Source of the DNA: Spirulina sp. CCY15215
GTDB taxonomy: Bacteria; Cyanobacteriota; Cyanobacteriia; Cyanobacteriales; Spirulinaceae
Assembly: GCF_016888125.1 (NCBI RefSeq)
Contig: NZ_JACSWA010000424.1
Coordinates: 1 to 46,973, forward strand
Length of the DNA: 46,973 nucleotides
Direction: 5' to 3'
Shown: one piece after another, positions 35,208 to 43,397 of the stretch
Layout of the letters: the number at the start of each line of letters is the position of its first letter
Numbering within the stretch: position 1 is the first letter of the stretch
Program-made: the position numbers and the translations under genes
Notes under the pieces: generated by a model
What the model saw: only the letters and a program-made list of their open reading frames with translations
Databases searched by the model: none
What the model was told of the DNA's origin: nothing

Positions 35208-37673
35208 GTGATACGACGAAATTTGAGTCTCTTGCTACTGACGGGTTCCCTTGCATTAACTCCGCAATGGGCGCTTGCACAGACGCTGCAACAGTTACAA
35301 GACCAAGGAAACGCCGCTTTTGCCTCGGGAAACTACTCCCGCGCTCAACAAATTTGGCAAAAAATTATTGACAGCGATCGCACCAATGCTTTTGCCTATT
35401 ATCATTTAGCCAATGCTCTGCGAGAACAAGAGAAATACGCAGAAGCGATCGCCACTTATAACCGCTCCCTAGAACTCAATCCGAATGCCCCAGAAACCTA
35501 TACAGGGCTGGGGATTGCCCTGATGGGTAATCGACAGTTAGAAAGTGCTTTAGGAGCCTATCGCAACGCTATTCAACTCGATGCTGAATTTGCCCTAGCT
35601 TACATTGGTTTGGGGTTTGCTCTCACGGAAAGCGGCGATTTCCCCCAAGCGACGGCACTTTTCGATCGCGTCTTGACGCTACCGGATATCCCCGTCACGG
35701 ATTTACCTGGAGTGGCTGCCAATAGCCATGCCGTGGCTCATAATGGTTTGGGCTATATTCACGTTAAACAAGGACAGTGGCAAGAAGCGATCGCGCAATA
35801 CCAAAAAGCCATTGCTCTCGATCCCAACGACGCTCAATCTTACCTTGAATTGGGGAGTGCTTTGGGGAAAGAGGAACGCTATGAAGAGGCGATCGCCGCG
35901 TTGGAAAAATCCCTTTCCCTCGCTCCCGACAATGCTTGGACTTACTCGACTTTGGGGCTAGTTTTCCGGGAGCAAGGAAACTATCCTGACGCGATCGCCG
36001 CTTATCAAAAAGCGATCCAACTTAAGCCCAAAGCTGCCATCCTTTACGTTAATTTGGGCAATGTCTTCAAACAACAAGGTCAGGGTATTGAAGCGATCGC
36101 CGCCTATAATCGAGCATTAGAAATCGAGCCAGACTTTCCTCTCGCTTATGTGGGCTTGGGCTATGTCGTCGCCGAAACAGGGGACCTCTACGAAGCCTTG
36201 GATTATTTCCAACAAGCTACCCAAATCGATCCTAATGCGGGGGTGGCTTTCTTCCGGTTGGGCAGTCTATTGGCGGAACAACAGCGTTTTGAGGAGGCGA
36301 TCGCCGTCTTCCAAGCAGCAACTCATACCTATGACAATCTCGCCCGACAATTCGAGGAGCAGAATCAACCCGAAAACGCCCGACAAGCCGCCCAAGGCAG
36401 TTCGACGGCTTATCTTGCCCTCAGTAAGTTACAACGCCGCCAGGAGCAACCTAATGCCGCTATTGCATCCTTGCAAGAGGCGATCGATCTGACGGACAAT
36501 CCTACTGCATATATTGACCTCGGTAAGCTCCTCATGGCTCGCGGGGATAGTGAGGAAGCAGAACGAGTGTATCGCGACGCGCTAGAGCGCCTTCCTAACG
36601 ATCCGAAGATTTATTTATATCTGAGTTCTCTGCTGCAACAGCAGGGAAATTGGCAAGAGGCGATCGAATTGACCTTTCAAGGGGTGAAAATTGCGCCAGA
36701 ATTTACAGTTTTTCACAGTAATTTGGGCTATTTACTCGAACGTCAAGGGAAGCTCGATCAAGCGTCGATCGCTTACGAACAGGCGATCGTCCTCGATCCC
36801 GAATACGCTCTTGCTCATAACAATCTTGCTATTATTCGCGAACAACAGGGACGCTGGGAGGAAGCATTACGCCATTATCGACAGGCGATCGCCATCGAGC
36901 CTGGCAATGCAGGGGCATATAATGCCATCGGTACGATTTTGACCCAGCAAGACCAACTTGAGGAAGCTGAGGCAATTTTCCGCCAAGGAATTGAGGTACA
37001 GCCGGATTTTGCTTGGAGTTATTACAATTTGGGGGCGGTGTTGGAAAAACAACAAGATTGGGAGGGGGCGATCGCGGCTTATCGTCGTGCTATTCAACTC
37101 GATCTTGACGATCCCAAGGTCTATCTTAAGTTAGGGAATGCCCTCGAACAACAGGGCGATCGCGTTGGGGCTGCGGCTTTATTTCAAGAGGCGATCGAGA
37201 TGAGTCCTGATTCTGTGGAAACTCGCTTCTTTTTAGGAATGACCCGCAAAAATCAAGGACAACTCGAGGAAGCTGAAAGAATTTTTCAAGAAGCCTTGCG
37301 ACTCGCTCCCGAGGCTAGTGGAATTTATTATCAATTGGGTTTGACACAGTTGGAGTTAGAAAATTTGGAAAAAGCGGAAAACTCCTTCCGTCAAGCTGTT
37401 CAACTCGATGCCAGTAATATTCCTTCTTGGGTGCTGTTGGGAACTGTCCTACACCGTCAGGGTAATTTAGAGGAGGCGATCGCCACCTATCGGGAAGCCT
37501 TACAGCGAGATCCCGACAATGCTTATACTTACAATGCTTTGGGTTTAGTTCTGCGGGAACAAGGACAGTTTAATGCGGCTTTAGACCAGTTCCGACGGGC
37601 GATCGAACTTAATCCCGACTATGATGCGGCTCGGGATAATCTCCAACAAACCGAACGGTTTTTGCGAGAATAA
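35208..37673 (+). CDS. Large exported TPR protein
   Basis: An 821-residue protein starting at GTG, with a signal peptide (MIRRNLSLLLLTGSLALTPQ, cleavage likely after ALA). The remainder is about twenty consecutive 34-residue TPR units with consensus G-x-x-L-x-x-Q-G-x-x-x-x-A-I-x-x-Y-x-x-A-I-x-L-x-P. It should act in the periplasm as a protein-interaction scaffold. Partners are unknown. Repeats are well conserved, which makes internal recombination likely. A strong terminator follows 7 bases after the stop. Confidence 0.92.
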   Translation: MIRRNLSLLLLTGSLALTPQWALAQTLQQLQDQGNAAFASGNYSRAQQIWQKIIDSDRTNAFAYYHLANALREQEKYAEAIATYNRSLELNPNAPETYTGLGIALMGNRQLESALGAYRNAIQLDAEFALAYIGLGFALTESGDFPQATALFDRVLTLPDIPVTDLPGVAANSHAVAHNGLGYIHVKQGQWQEAIAQYQKAIALDPNDAQSYLELGSALGKEERYEEAIAALEKSLSLAPDNAWTYSTLGLVFREQGNYPDAIAAYQKAIQLKPKAAILYVNLGNVFKQQGQGIEAIAAYNRALEIEPDFPLAYVGLGYVVAETGDLYEALDYFQQATQIDPNAGVAFFRLGSLLAEQQRFEEAIAVFQAATHTYDNLARQFEEQNQPENARQAAQGSSTAYLALSKLQRRQEQPNAAIASLQEAIDLTDNPTAYIDLGKLLMARGDSEEAERVYRDALERLPNDPKIYLYLSSLLQQQGNWQEAIELTFQGVKIAPEFTVFHSNLGYLLERQGKLDQASIAYEQAIVLDPEYALAHNNLAIIREQQGRWEEALRHYRQAIAIEPGNAGAYNAIGTILTQQDQLEEAEAIFRQGIEVQPDFAWSYYNLGAVLEKQQDWEGAIAAYRRAIQLDLDDPKVYLKLGNALEQQGDRVGAAALFQEAIEMSPDSVETRFFLGMTRKNQGQLEEAERIFQEALRLAPEASGIYYQLGLTQLELENLEKAENSFRQAVQLDASNIPSWVLLGTVLHRQGNLEEAIATYREALQRDPDNAYTYNALGLVLREQGQFNAALDQFRRAIELNPDYDAARDNLQQTERFLRE

Positions 37674-37680
37674 GTCCTAA

Positions 37681-37710
37681 AGAATCTGGAATATTCCAGA
37701 TTCTTTTTTG
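37681..37710 (+). terminator. Strong Rho-independent terminator
   Basis: AGAATCTGGAATATTCCAGATTCT (two complementary 12-base halves, 37681-37704) is a perfect palindrome followed by a run of T's to 37709. It ends transcription of the TPR gene. Confidence 0.85.
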
Positions 37711-37850
37711 ACCTTTTGAAGAACAATTGAGAATCTTTCTTAGAAAAAAATTGAATCATGCCCAAGATTGATATCTAGTGCGATCGCCGTTAAAAATAGA
37801 TATAATCTCGGTTTTCAACTCTATCTAACGACAGACAAAGGAAAAATTGC

Positions 37851-37880
37851 TTGTCAATAATTGAGGCTTTTTGCTATTGT
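37851..37880 (+). promoter_or_regulatory. Candidate dps promoter
   Basis: TTGTCA (37851-37856) and TATTGT (37875-37880) are 18 bases apart and lie about 40-70 bases before the dps ATG. A leader of some 35 bases would carry GAGAGGT-type RBS sequence near 37908-37915. Confidence 0.45.
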
Positions 37881-37922
37881 GGGATTATCAACAAAATTAT
37901 TTAATGAGAGGTAAAGGGTATT

Positions 37923-38471
37923 ATGGTCATAACTCAAGGTTTATTACGTTCTTTAACCGACATCGAAGAGAACGTGATTGGTTTGGACAAAAGCATTACC
38001 GTTCCTGTTTGTGAGGGCTTAAATATTGTCTTGGCAAGTTTTCAGGCGCTATATCTGCAATACCAAAAGCATCATTTTGTAGTTGAAGGTTCTGAATTCT
38101 ACTCCTTGCACAATACTTTTGATGAGTATCGCACGGATGTACAAGGTCACGTTCACGAGATTGGCGAACGCTTGAACGGTTTGGGGGGAATTCCCGTGGC
38201 GAGTTTCGGTAAACTTGCTGAATTATGCTGTTTCTCTCCAGAAGAAGACGGTGCTTACGATATGCGAAAAATGGTGGAACACGATTTGACTGCGGAACAA
38301 GCAATAATTAAGATATTACGCAGCCAAGCCGCACAAGCTGAAAGTTTAGGCGATCGCGCGACTCGCTATCTGTATGAAAAAATGTTGCTTGATACTGAAG
38401 AACGAGCTTATCATTTAAGTCACTTCCTTGCTTCTGATAGTTTAACGATGTCTTTTGTAGGACAAAGTTAG
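37923..38471 (+). CDS. dps: Dps ferritin-like DNA/iron protection protein, three-His type
   Basis: Dps forms hollow 12-subunit shells that oxidise and store iron. The 182 residues include [20 protein letters not shown] and [20 protein letters not shown]. In canonical Dps the ferroxidase site uses two His, Asp, Asp and Glu. Here the residues are His51, His63, Asp67, His78 and Glu82, so the second Asp is replaced by His78. The same substitution is known in Thermosynechococcus DpsA, which binds zinc there and uses oxygen rather than peroxide. The C-terminal [15 protein letters not shown] is also typical of that subgroup. Confidence 0.92.
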   Translation: MVITQGLLRSLTDIEENVIGLDKSITVPVCEGLNIVLASFQALYLQYQKHHFVVEGSEFYSLHNTFDEYRTDVQGHVHEIGERLNGLGGIPVASFGKLAELCCFSPEEDGAYDMRKMVEHDLTAEQAIIKILRSQAAQAESLGDRATRYLYEKMLLDTEERAYHLSHFLASDSLTMSFVGQS

Positions 38472-38477
38472 GATTGA

Positions 38478-38499
38478 AGGGATGGCGATCGCCATCCCT
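38478..38499 (+). terminator. 22-bp palindrome centred on HIP1, probable dps terminator
   Basis: AGGGATGGCGA and TCGCCATCCCT are perfect complements meeting at a GCGATCGC octamer, 6 bases after the dps stop. The following sequence (TCAATTTTAAAA) has a modest T-run. It probably works as a terminator or 3' stabiliser, with HIP1 forming the stem top. Confidence 0.55.
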
Positions 38500-38527
38500 C
38501 TCAATTTTAAAATGAGAATAGTAAGAT

Positions 38528-41263
38528 TTAATCAATTTTCATGGCTGCAAAATGTTCCAATAATAAACGGTGAATAAAAATATAACCTCCCCCTACCTTC
38601 TGCATGAAAATCAACTGAGTTGCATAATCCAAAAAACGAGCATAATTCCAAGGAATTGACTTATCAAAATATAAAATAATCCGTAAGGTAAAATGTTGCA
38701 AACAGGCAATTCCCGCAGGAGAAGCCATCCCAAAAACTAGCCCAATGATTGCACCAAAAAGTAAAGGCAATCCTGTTAATTCTACCACAATTGAGAGAGA
38801 AATAACACCAATTAAAGCAAAAAATGCCATATTTTTTGCAGATTGCCAGATGCCTTGATTGGGAATAGTTCGCTGTTGAATTCCTCCTCCCCCTAACCCG
38901 CGCAATAAGATAAAAACGACTCCGCTTCCCCAACCACTCAACCCATAAAGACAGCCTTCCCACCAGAATCGACTCCAACCGAAAAACAAACCAAAACAAA
39001 GATAAGCAATCAGAGAAATGATCGCCACGATCACCCCAATTCGCATCCCTGGTAAAAATGCTTCTTTAGCTTTCAGAGAAGACCATTTTACCATCTCTAC
39101 GGGTTCGATCTTGGCGATCGCTAACCCAAAAATTGAACCGACAATAATTCCACCTGCTATTCCTAAAATCATTCCGGCAGTAATGCCGCTATTAATTCCT
39201 CGTGTCATGGTCAAATTAATGCTTGCACCAATCCCAGAAATCAATCCTCCTAATATCCCAACCCCTAACGCATAACTCCACTGTTTCTTTTTCGTTTCCA
39301 ACCAACTTGGCTGCATTCTTTCAATTAAAAACACGGTTTGCGATTCCTTGACCATTTGTTTAGCCAAACGAATTAACCATCGACGCGCCCATTTTTTAGG
39401 ATATATTTGTTCGGAAAAGCGGCGATCGAACATTCTTTTGATATAGGTATCAAAAAGATGATTGCGAAGTACAGTTAACTCTTGACTGGGTAATTCTTGC
39501 ATATTCATACCGCGATAAGCAAGGGTCATAATACTTAACATCAATGGCGATCGCGCTAATTCTTGTAAAGATTCATCAATATCTAAGGCTTGATGAAAAG
39601 CGGTCAATCCCGAACCAATTCCATCTAAATACAAGCGAATTTGTTCTAAAGTTAAAGGTTGTAAATAAATTGCCGCTTGAAAGGATAATTGCGAAGAAAG
39701 TCGTTCATAATCTTTAATTCTGCTACAAACAATAATTTCCGTTTGTCCGTTATCCTGACAAAATTGATTTAAGACTTTGACGCAACTTTGTTGTTGTTCG
39801 GAACTGACTTCATCTAAGCCATCAAGTAACAGCAAAAGTTGTTGTTCTTTCACCCAAACTTTCCCTAATTCTGGAGAAACTTGATATTTGCGATGCAATT
39901 CTGCAATCAACCAATCTTGTATTGATTGTTGTTCTCCCAACCATGAAGAAAGATTAAAAATAACAGGTAAAGGTTGACTTAAATCGACTTCTATGCGGGC
40001 AATAATATCCCGGGCAAGTTCGAGAAGTGTTGTGGTTTTTCCCGAACCGGGTTCTCCTAAAATTAAGAGAGTTCTACCGATCCCAAGTTCGTCAAATTTA
40101 TCAATCACTCGCATTCGAGAAGAGAGATTTTCGCGATCGCTTTCGGCATTTTCCCACACCATTCCCCAGGGTTTGGCGATCGCTTCGGGACGTTCTTCAA
40201 TACCCAATTCTAGCAAAACTCGACCGTGTAAGGAGTTTTCTAAAACCCCTTTAATCCAATAATTTTTCACTTTATTGAGTAAAATTTTACGGTTGCGATA
40301 CTCTTCTCGTGACAAAGTTTTTGGGGTAGAAAGTTCTGGGGGAATTTGCGTGCGATCGGGAGATTGAAAAGGGGTATTTATTTCAGGATTTGAGATTGAT
40401 AATGGTTGAGTTATGATATTCGTTTGGCTTTCATAATTCTCATTAAATAATTCTTCTAATGTTTGTAAAGAAAGAGAAGCATTTTGATAGCGTTGGTGAT
40501 GATCGTAGTGGATCATTTTACCCAAAAAATCCTTAAAATCATCACTAATAGGAATAGGAGTTTGGAGAAGATCGCAGCTTAATTCATCATGGCGATCGCG
40601 GGGAAGTTGGGCAGCATTTAAACCCGTTAATGCCTGCATTGCAACGATTCCTACGGCATAAAGATCGCTGCTAAATTTAGGTTTTGCTGCTCGTTGTTCG
40701 CTGGGCATATAGAGAGGAGAACCCACGACAACAGTATAACTTGTTTCCCCTGTTATTGTCGTGACTTGGCTGACTTCTTTAACTGCACCAAAATCGATTA
40801 AAATAATGGCGCGATCGCCTTCTCTGCGAATTAAATTTGCAGGTTTAATATCTCGGTGAATCGTATGGCGATCGTGAACAAATGCTAATACTTTTAAGAT
40901 ATCTTTCACTAAGGCGATCGTTTTAGTTTCAGACCAAGGTTTTCCGATAATGAGTTCTTGGTCTAATGTTTCTCCTTGAATATATTCTTGGACTAAATAA
41001 AACTCTTCTTCTTGCTCAAAATGCGCCAATAAACGCGGAATTTGGGGATGATCGCCTAATTGATAGAGAGTTTCTGCTTCGCGATCGAAGAGATTTTTCG
41101 CAATTTGTAAACTATGAGTATCATTAAATTTAGGTTGGAGTTTCTTCACTACACAGATAGGATTTCCGGGTAAATGAATATCTTGCGCGAGGAAAGTTTG
41201 CCCAAATCCTCCCCCACCTAAATGTCGAATTACCTGATAGCGATTAGCTAAAATAGTTTCCAT
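38528..41263 (-). CDS. Ser/Thr kinase-NACHT-membrane fusion protein
   Basis: A 911-residue fusion from the ATG at 41263, which follows AAAGGG; a GTG two codons upstream is less likely. Residues 9-275 are a Hanks-type kinase: G-loop GGGGFG (16-21), Lys40/41, HRDIKPAN (136-143), DFG (157-159). A linker leads to a NACHT-type P-loop NTPase with Walker A GEPGSGKT (403-410) and Walker B LLLLLDGLDE (476-485). About 250 residues at the C-terminus contain at least six hydrophobic helices (GVGILGGLISGIGASINLTM and others). NACHT proteins with such tails occur in cyanobacteria; the fusion to an apparently active kinase suggests membrane-linked signal transduction or defence. Its inputs are unknown. Confidence 0.88.
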   Translation of the reverse strand: METILANRYQVIRHLGGGGFGQTFLAQDIHLPGNPICVVKKLQPKFNDTHSLQIAKNLFDREAETLYQLGDHPQIPRLLAHFEQEEEFYLVQEYIQGETLDQELIIGKPWSETKTIALVKDILKVLAFVHDRHTIHRDIKPANLIRREGDRAIILIDFGAVKEVSQVTTITGETSYTVVVGSPLYMPSEQRAAKPKFSSDLYAVGIVAMQALTGLNAAQLPRDRHDELSCDLLQTPIPISDDFKDFLGKMIHYDHHQRYQNASLSLQTLEELFNENYESQTNIITQPLSISNPEINTPFQSPDRTQIPPELSTPKTLSREEYRNRKILLNKVKNYWIKGVLENSLHGRVLLELGIEERPEAIAKPWGMVWENAESDRENLSSRMRVIDKFDELGIGRTLLILGEPGSGKTTTLLELARDIIARIEVDLSQPLPVIFNLSSWLGEQQSIQDWLIAELHRKYQVSPELGKVWVKEQQLLLLLDGLDEVSSEQQQSCVKVLNQFCQDNGQTEIIVCSRIKDYERLSSQLSFQAAIYLQPLTLEQIRLYLDGIGSGLTAFHQALDIDESLQELARSPLMLSIMTLAYRGMNMQELPSQELTVLRNHLFDTYIKRMFDRRFSEQIYPKKWARRWLIRLAKQMVKESQTVFLIERMQPSWLETKKKQWSYALGVGILGGLISGIGASINLTMTRGINSGITAGMILGIAGGIIVGSIFGLAIAKIEPVEMVKWSSLKAKEAFLPGMRIGVIVAIISLIAYLCFGLFFGWSRFWWEGCLYGLSGWGSGVVFILLRGLGGGGIQQRTIPNQGIWQSAKNMAFFALIGVISLSIVVELTGLPLLFGAIIGLVFGMASPAGIACLQHFTLRIILYFDKSIPWNYARFLDYATQLIFMQKVGGGYIFIHRLLLEHFAAMKID

Positions 41264-41374
41264 AGTCACCCTTTGTTATATTCAATTTTATAGCAAAATA
41301 TCCCAATAAATGAGATCCCAAGGGCGATCGCTTTCCTGAAAAAATCAAGGGGTGACAAGAGGGCTATAATACAG

Positions 41375-41403
41375 ATTGTATAAGGGATAGATAGAGATTT
41401 CAA
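41375..41403 (-). promoter_or_regulatory. Candidate promoter of the kinase-NACHT gene
   Basis: On the minus strand TTGAAA (41398-41403) and TACAAT (41375-41380) are separated by exactly 17 bases, about 110 bases upstream of the ATG at 41263. No other good pair is seen in the 187-base gap, which also contains one GCGATCGC near 41325-41335. Confidence 0.5.
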
Positions 41404-41456
41404 GCCTTTCTGAAAATAGAGGTGTATCTGGTTTAAGATTTATTCAATGAGGTGTC

Positions 41457-43325
41457 TTAAGCAAAATTAACTTGAAAAATAATGTCGTTGTAATCGCGAT
41501 CGCCACCTCCCGATAGATCCTCAAAGCCAAAAGTATTATTCCCCAATAAGCGAACATGATCGACACCATCAGGATTTGCGCTAATATAAGCAAAGTAGGA
41601 GACAACACTACCCCCTGCGGCATTATCTGCATTGAAGGAGAGGAAGTCATCAATTGTCCCGTTAGCAATGAGAAAGGGTGCATAAAGAGAGTTTCCATCT
41701 AAGGTACCATTAAACGCTGTAGTTGAACCATTTCCTATCCTGAGACTGATATCGGTGACGCGGTTTTCTAGGGCTGCTTTAGCATACCCAGAATCTTCAG
41801 GAGAAAATCCTCCCACGTTTCCTCTCACATCATCAATGCGGTAAAAACCCACGGTATTATTGAAACGAGCTTCTCGATACACGGTAAATGTTCCTTGCAG
41901 AGTATTGGCGATCGCTTGTAGATCGATTAATTCTTGTCCTTGCTGTTGCTCGTTTCCTACTCCAATCGGGACACCCTCCCTTGTTTGTTCGATATTTAAA
42001 GTTATACCATTGATAAAGGCGATCGCAAATTTTCCCGAGGCAATTTCCGTGACTGAAATCTGTTGATCTATATTTCCTCCAGCGAGGGTTTTGAGGTCAA
42101 TGAGAAAAGTTTGATTTGCACTGACAGGTTGAGAAATTAAACTTTGCTGACTAATATCAAATCCCGTTGGACGGAAATTTGCAGGAAGAAGAGAAAACAG
42201 TTCTAAGTCTGTCTTTCCTGCTGACAAAAAGTTGAGATTGACTTCTGTAATCTTTGATGAATTATCTCCTGCTAGGGTTATTTTTAAGCGATCGCCTCCT
42301 TGAGAACCAACAATAAAATTCCCGTTTTCAAATTTTAATAATTCACTGATTTGCATACTACTGGGAGGAGTTGAGGGAGTTGGTGTTGGTGTTGGTGTTG
42401 GTGTTGGTGTTGTTATACTTTCTTGAATAAAATAATGAATAGTATTGTTTCCTAAGTTTACTTCTCTTGTACCTACAAATGCTTCTAATTGACCATCACC
42501 ATCAAAATCGACAAGATCGGGGGCAGCTTGCTCTAATATATCGGCTTGGGATGTATTAATATCATTAAAAGGATTGTCTGTTGCTGACTTTTCGACAAAG
42601 ATTGGATTTAAAAGAGAGCCTTGATTTTCAAAATACCGAATTGTTCCGACAAAACTATTAATAACTGATTGTCCGATAAACGCATCTAAGTCGCCATCGC
42701 CATCAAAATCAACAAAATTGGGAACGGTTTTCAGTTCCTCTGTTGCTGTTGTTGTGGGTAGGGTGATATTATCAAAAGGGTTGTCTGTTGCTGACTTTTC
42801 GACAAAAGTAGGGTCTCCTTTATTCGTATTCGTATTTTCATAAACTTTAATAACATCATTTCCTCGGGTTGGATTTGTATTTCTAACACCAATATAGGCA
42901 AATTCAAAAACGCCATCACCATCTCCATCAACAAAGGCGGGAGAAGCATAATAACCTACATTTGTCAATCCAAAAGGATTGATTCCTTCGTCGTTAAAAG
43001 TATTAGTCCCATTGTTGCGATAGAAGCGCGTATTTCCGTAATAATCGCCAATAAAAACATCAAGATCGCCATCTCCATCAATATCAATAATATCAAGTTT
43101 TCCCACTCCCGTTGGTGTTGCTGTTTCAAAACCAAAAGGATTTCCGTTGGCGATCGGTTCAGTAAAAGTATTGTTCCCTTGGTTTTGAAAATAGAAAATA
43201 TCTTTACTATTTGTACCCACGAAAACATCCAGATCGCCATCCCCGTCAAAGTCAATCGCTAGAGGATAGGTGAAATAGCGATTAGTAACAGATAAAGGAG
43301 AGTTAACCTGTTGGAATTGAGACAC
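41457..43325 (-). CDS. FG-GAP/VCBS repeat and DUF4114 protein (copy 1)
   Basis: A 622-residue protein. The N-terminal half has six or so calcium-binding repeats of the DFDGDGDLDVFVG type (FG-GAP/VCBS). A (TP)n linker follows at about residue 310. The C-terminal half contains a beta-rich region and a DUF4114 domain with LLGNNTFGFEDLSGGGDRDY near the end. No N-terminal signal peptide is seen; such proteins are often secreted by type I systems through C-terminal signals, but that is inference. It is the second gene of a tandem pair: its 3' end is nearly identical to copy 2. Confidence 0.88.
   Translation of the reverse strand: MSQFQQVNSPLSVTNRYFTYPLAIDFDGDGDLDVFVGTNSKDIFYFQNQGNNTFTEPIANGNPFGFETATPTGVGKLDIIDIDGDGDLDVFIGDYYGNTRFYRNNGTNTFNDEGINPFGLTNVGYYASPAFVDGDGDGVFEFAYIGVRNTNPTRGNDVIKVYENTNTNKGDPTFVEKSATDNPFDNITLPTTTATEELKTVPNFVDFDGDGDLDAFIGQSVINSFVGTIRYFENQGSLLNPIFVEKSATDNPFNDINTSQADILEQAAPDLVDFDGDGQLEAFVGTREVNLGNNTIHYFIQESITTPTPTPTPTPTPSTPPSSMQISELLKFENGNFIVGSQGGDRLKITLAGDNSSKITEVNLNFLSAGKTDLELFSLLPANFRPTGFDISQQSLISQPVSANQTFLIDLKTLAGGNIDQQISVTEIASGKFAIAFINGITLNIEQTREGVPIGVGNEQQQGQELIDLQAIANTLQGTFTVYREARFNNTVGFYRIDDVRGNVGGFSPEDSGYAKAALENRVTDISLRIGNGSTTAFNGTLDGNSLYAPFLIANGTIDDFLSFNADNAAGGSVVSYFAYISANPDGVDHVRLLGNNTFGFEDLSGGGDRDYNDIIFQVNFA
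42382..42411. repeat. GGTGTT hexamer microsatellite
   Basis: Five tandem GGTGTT units encode, on the minus strand, the Thr-Pro linker of the FG-GAP protein. Copy-number change keeps the frame and would only alter linker length. Confidence 0.8.
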
Positions 43326-43397
43326 GATTACTCCTAGGAGTCAAAAAAACACGCACTCTTCTATTTCACTAGAATTCTTTTGCTTTCTAACGCAGTC

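Noticed and set aside
35728-36942. Plus-strand frames of 77-114 codons
   Set aside because: Shadow frames of the regular TPR repeats.
39018-39275. 85-codon plus-strand frame rich in Ile and Pro
   Set aside because: Antisense of the transmembrane segments of the kinase-NACHT gene.
42731-43255. Minus-strand frames of 72 and 96 codons rich in Leu and Met
   Set aside because: Frame-shifted shadows of the Asp/Gly-rich FG-GAP repeats.
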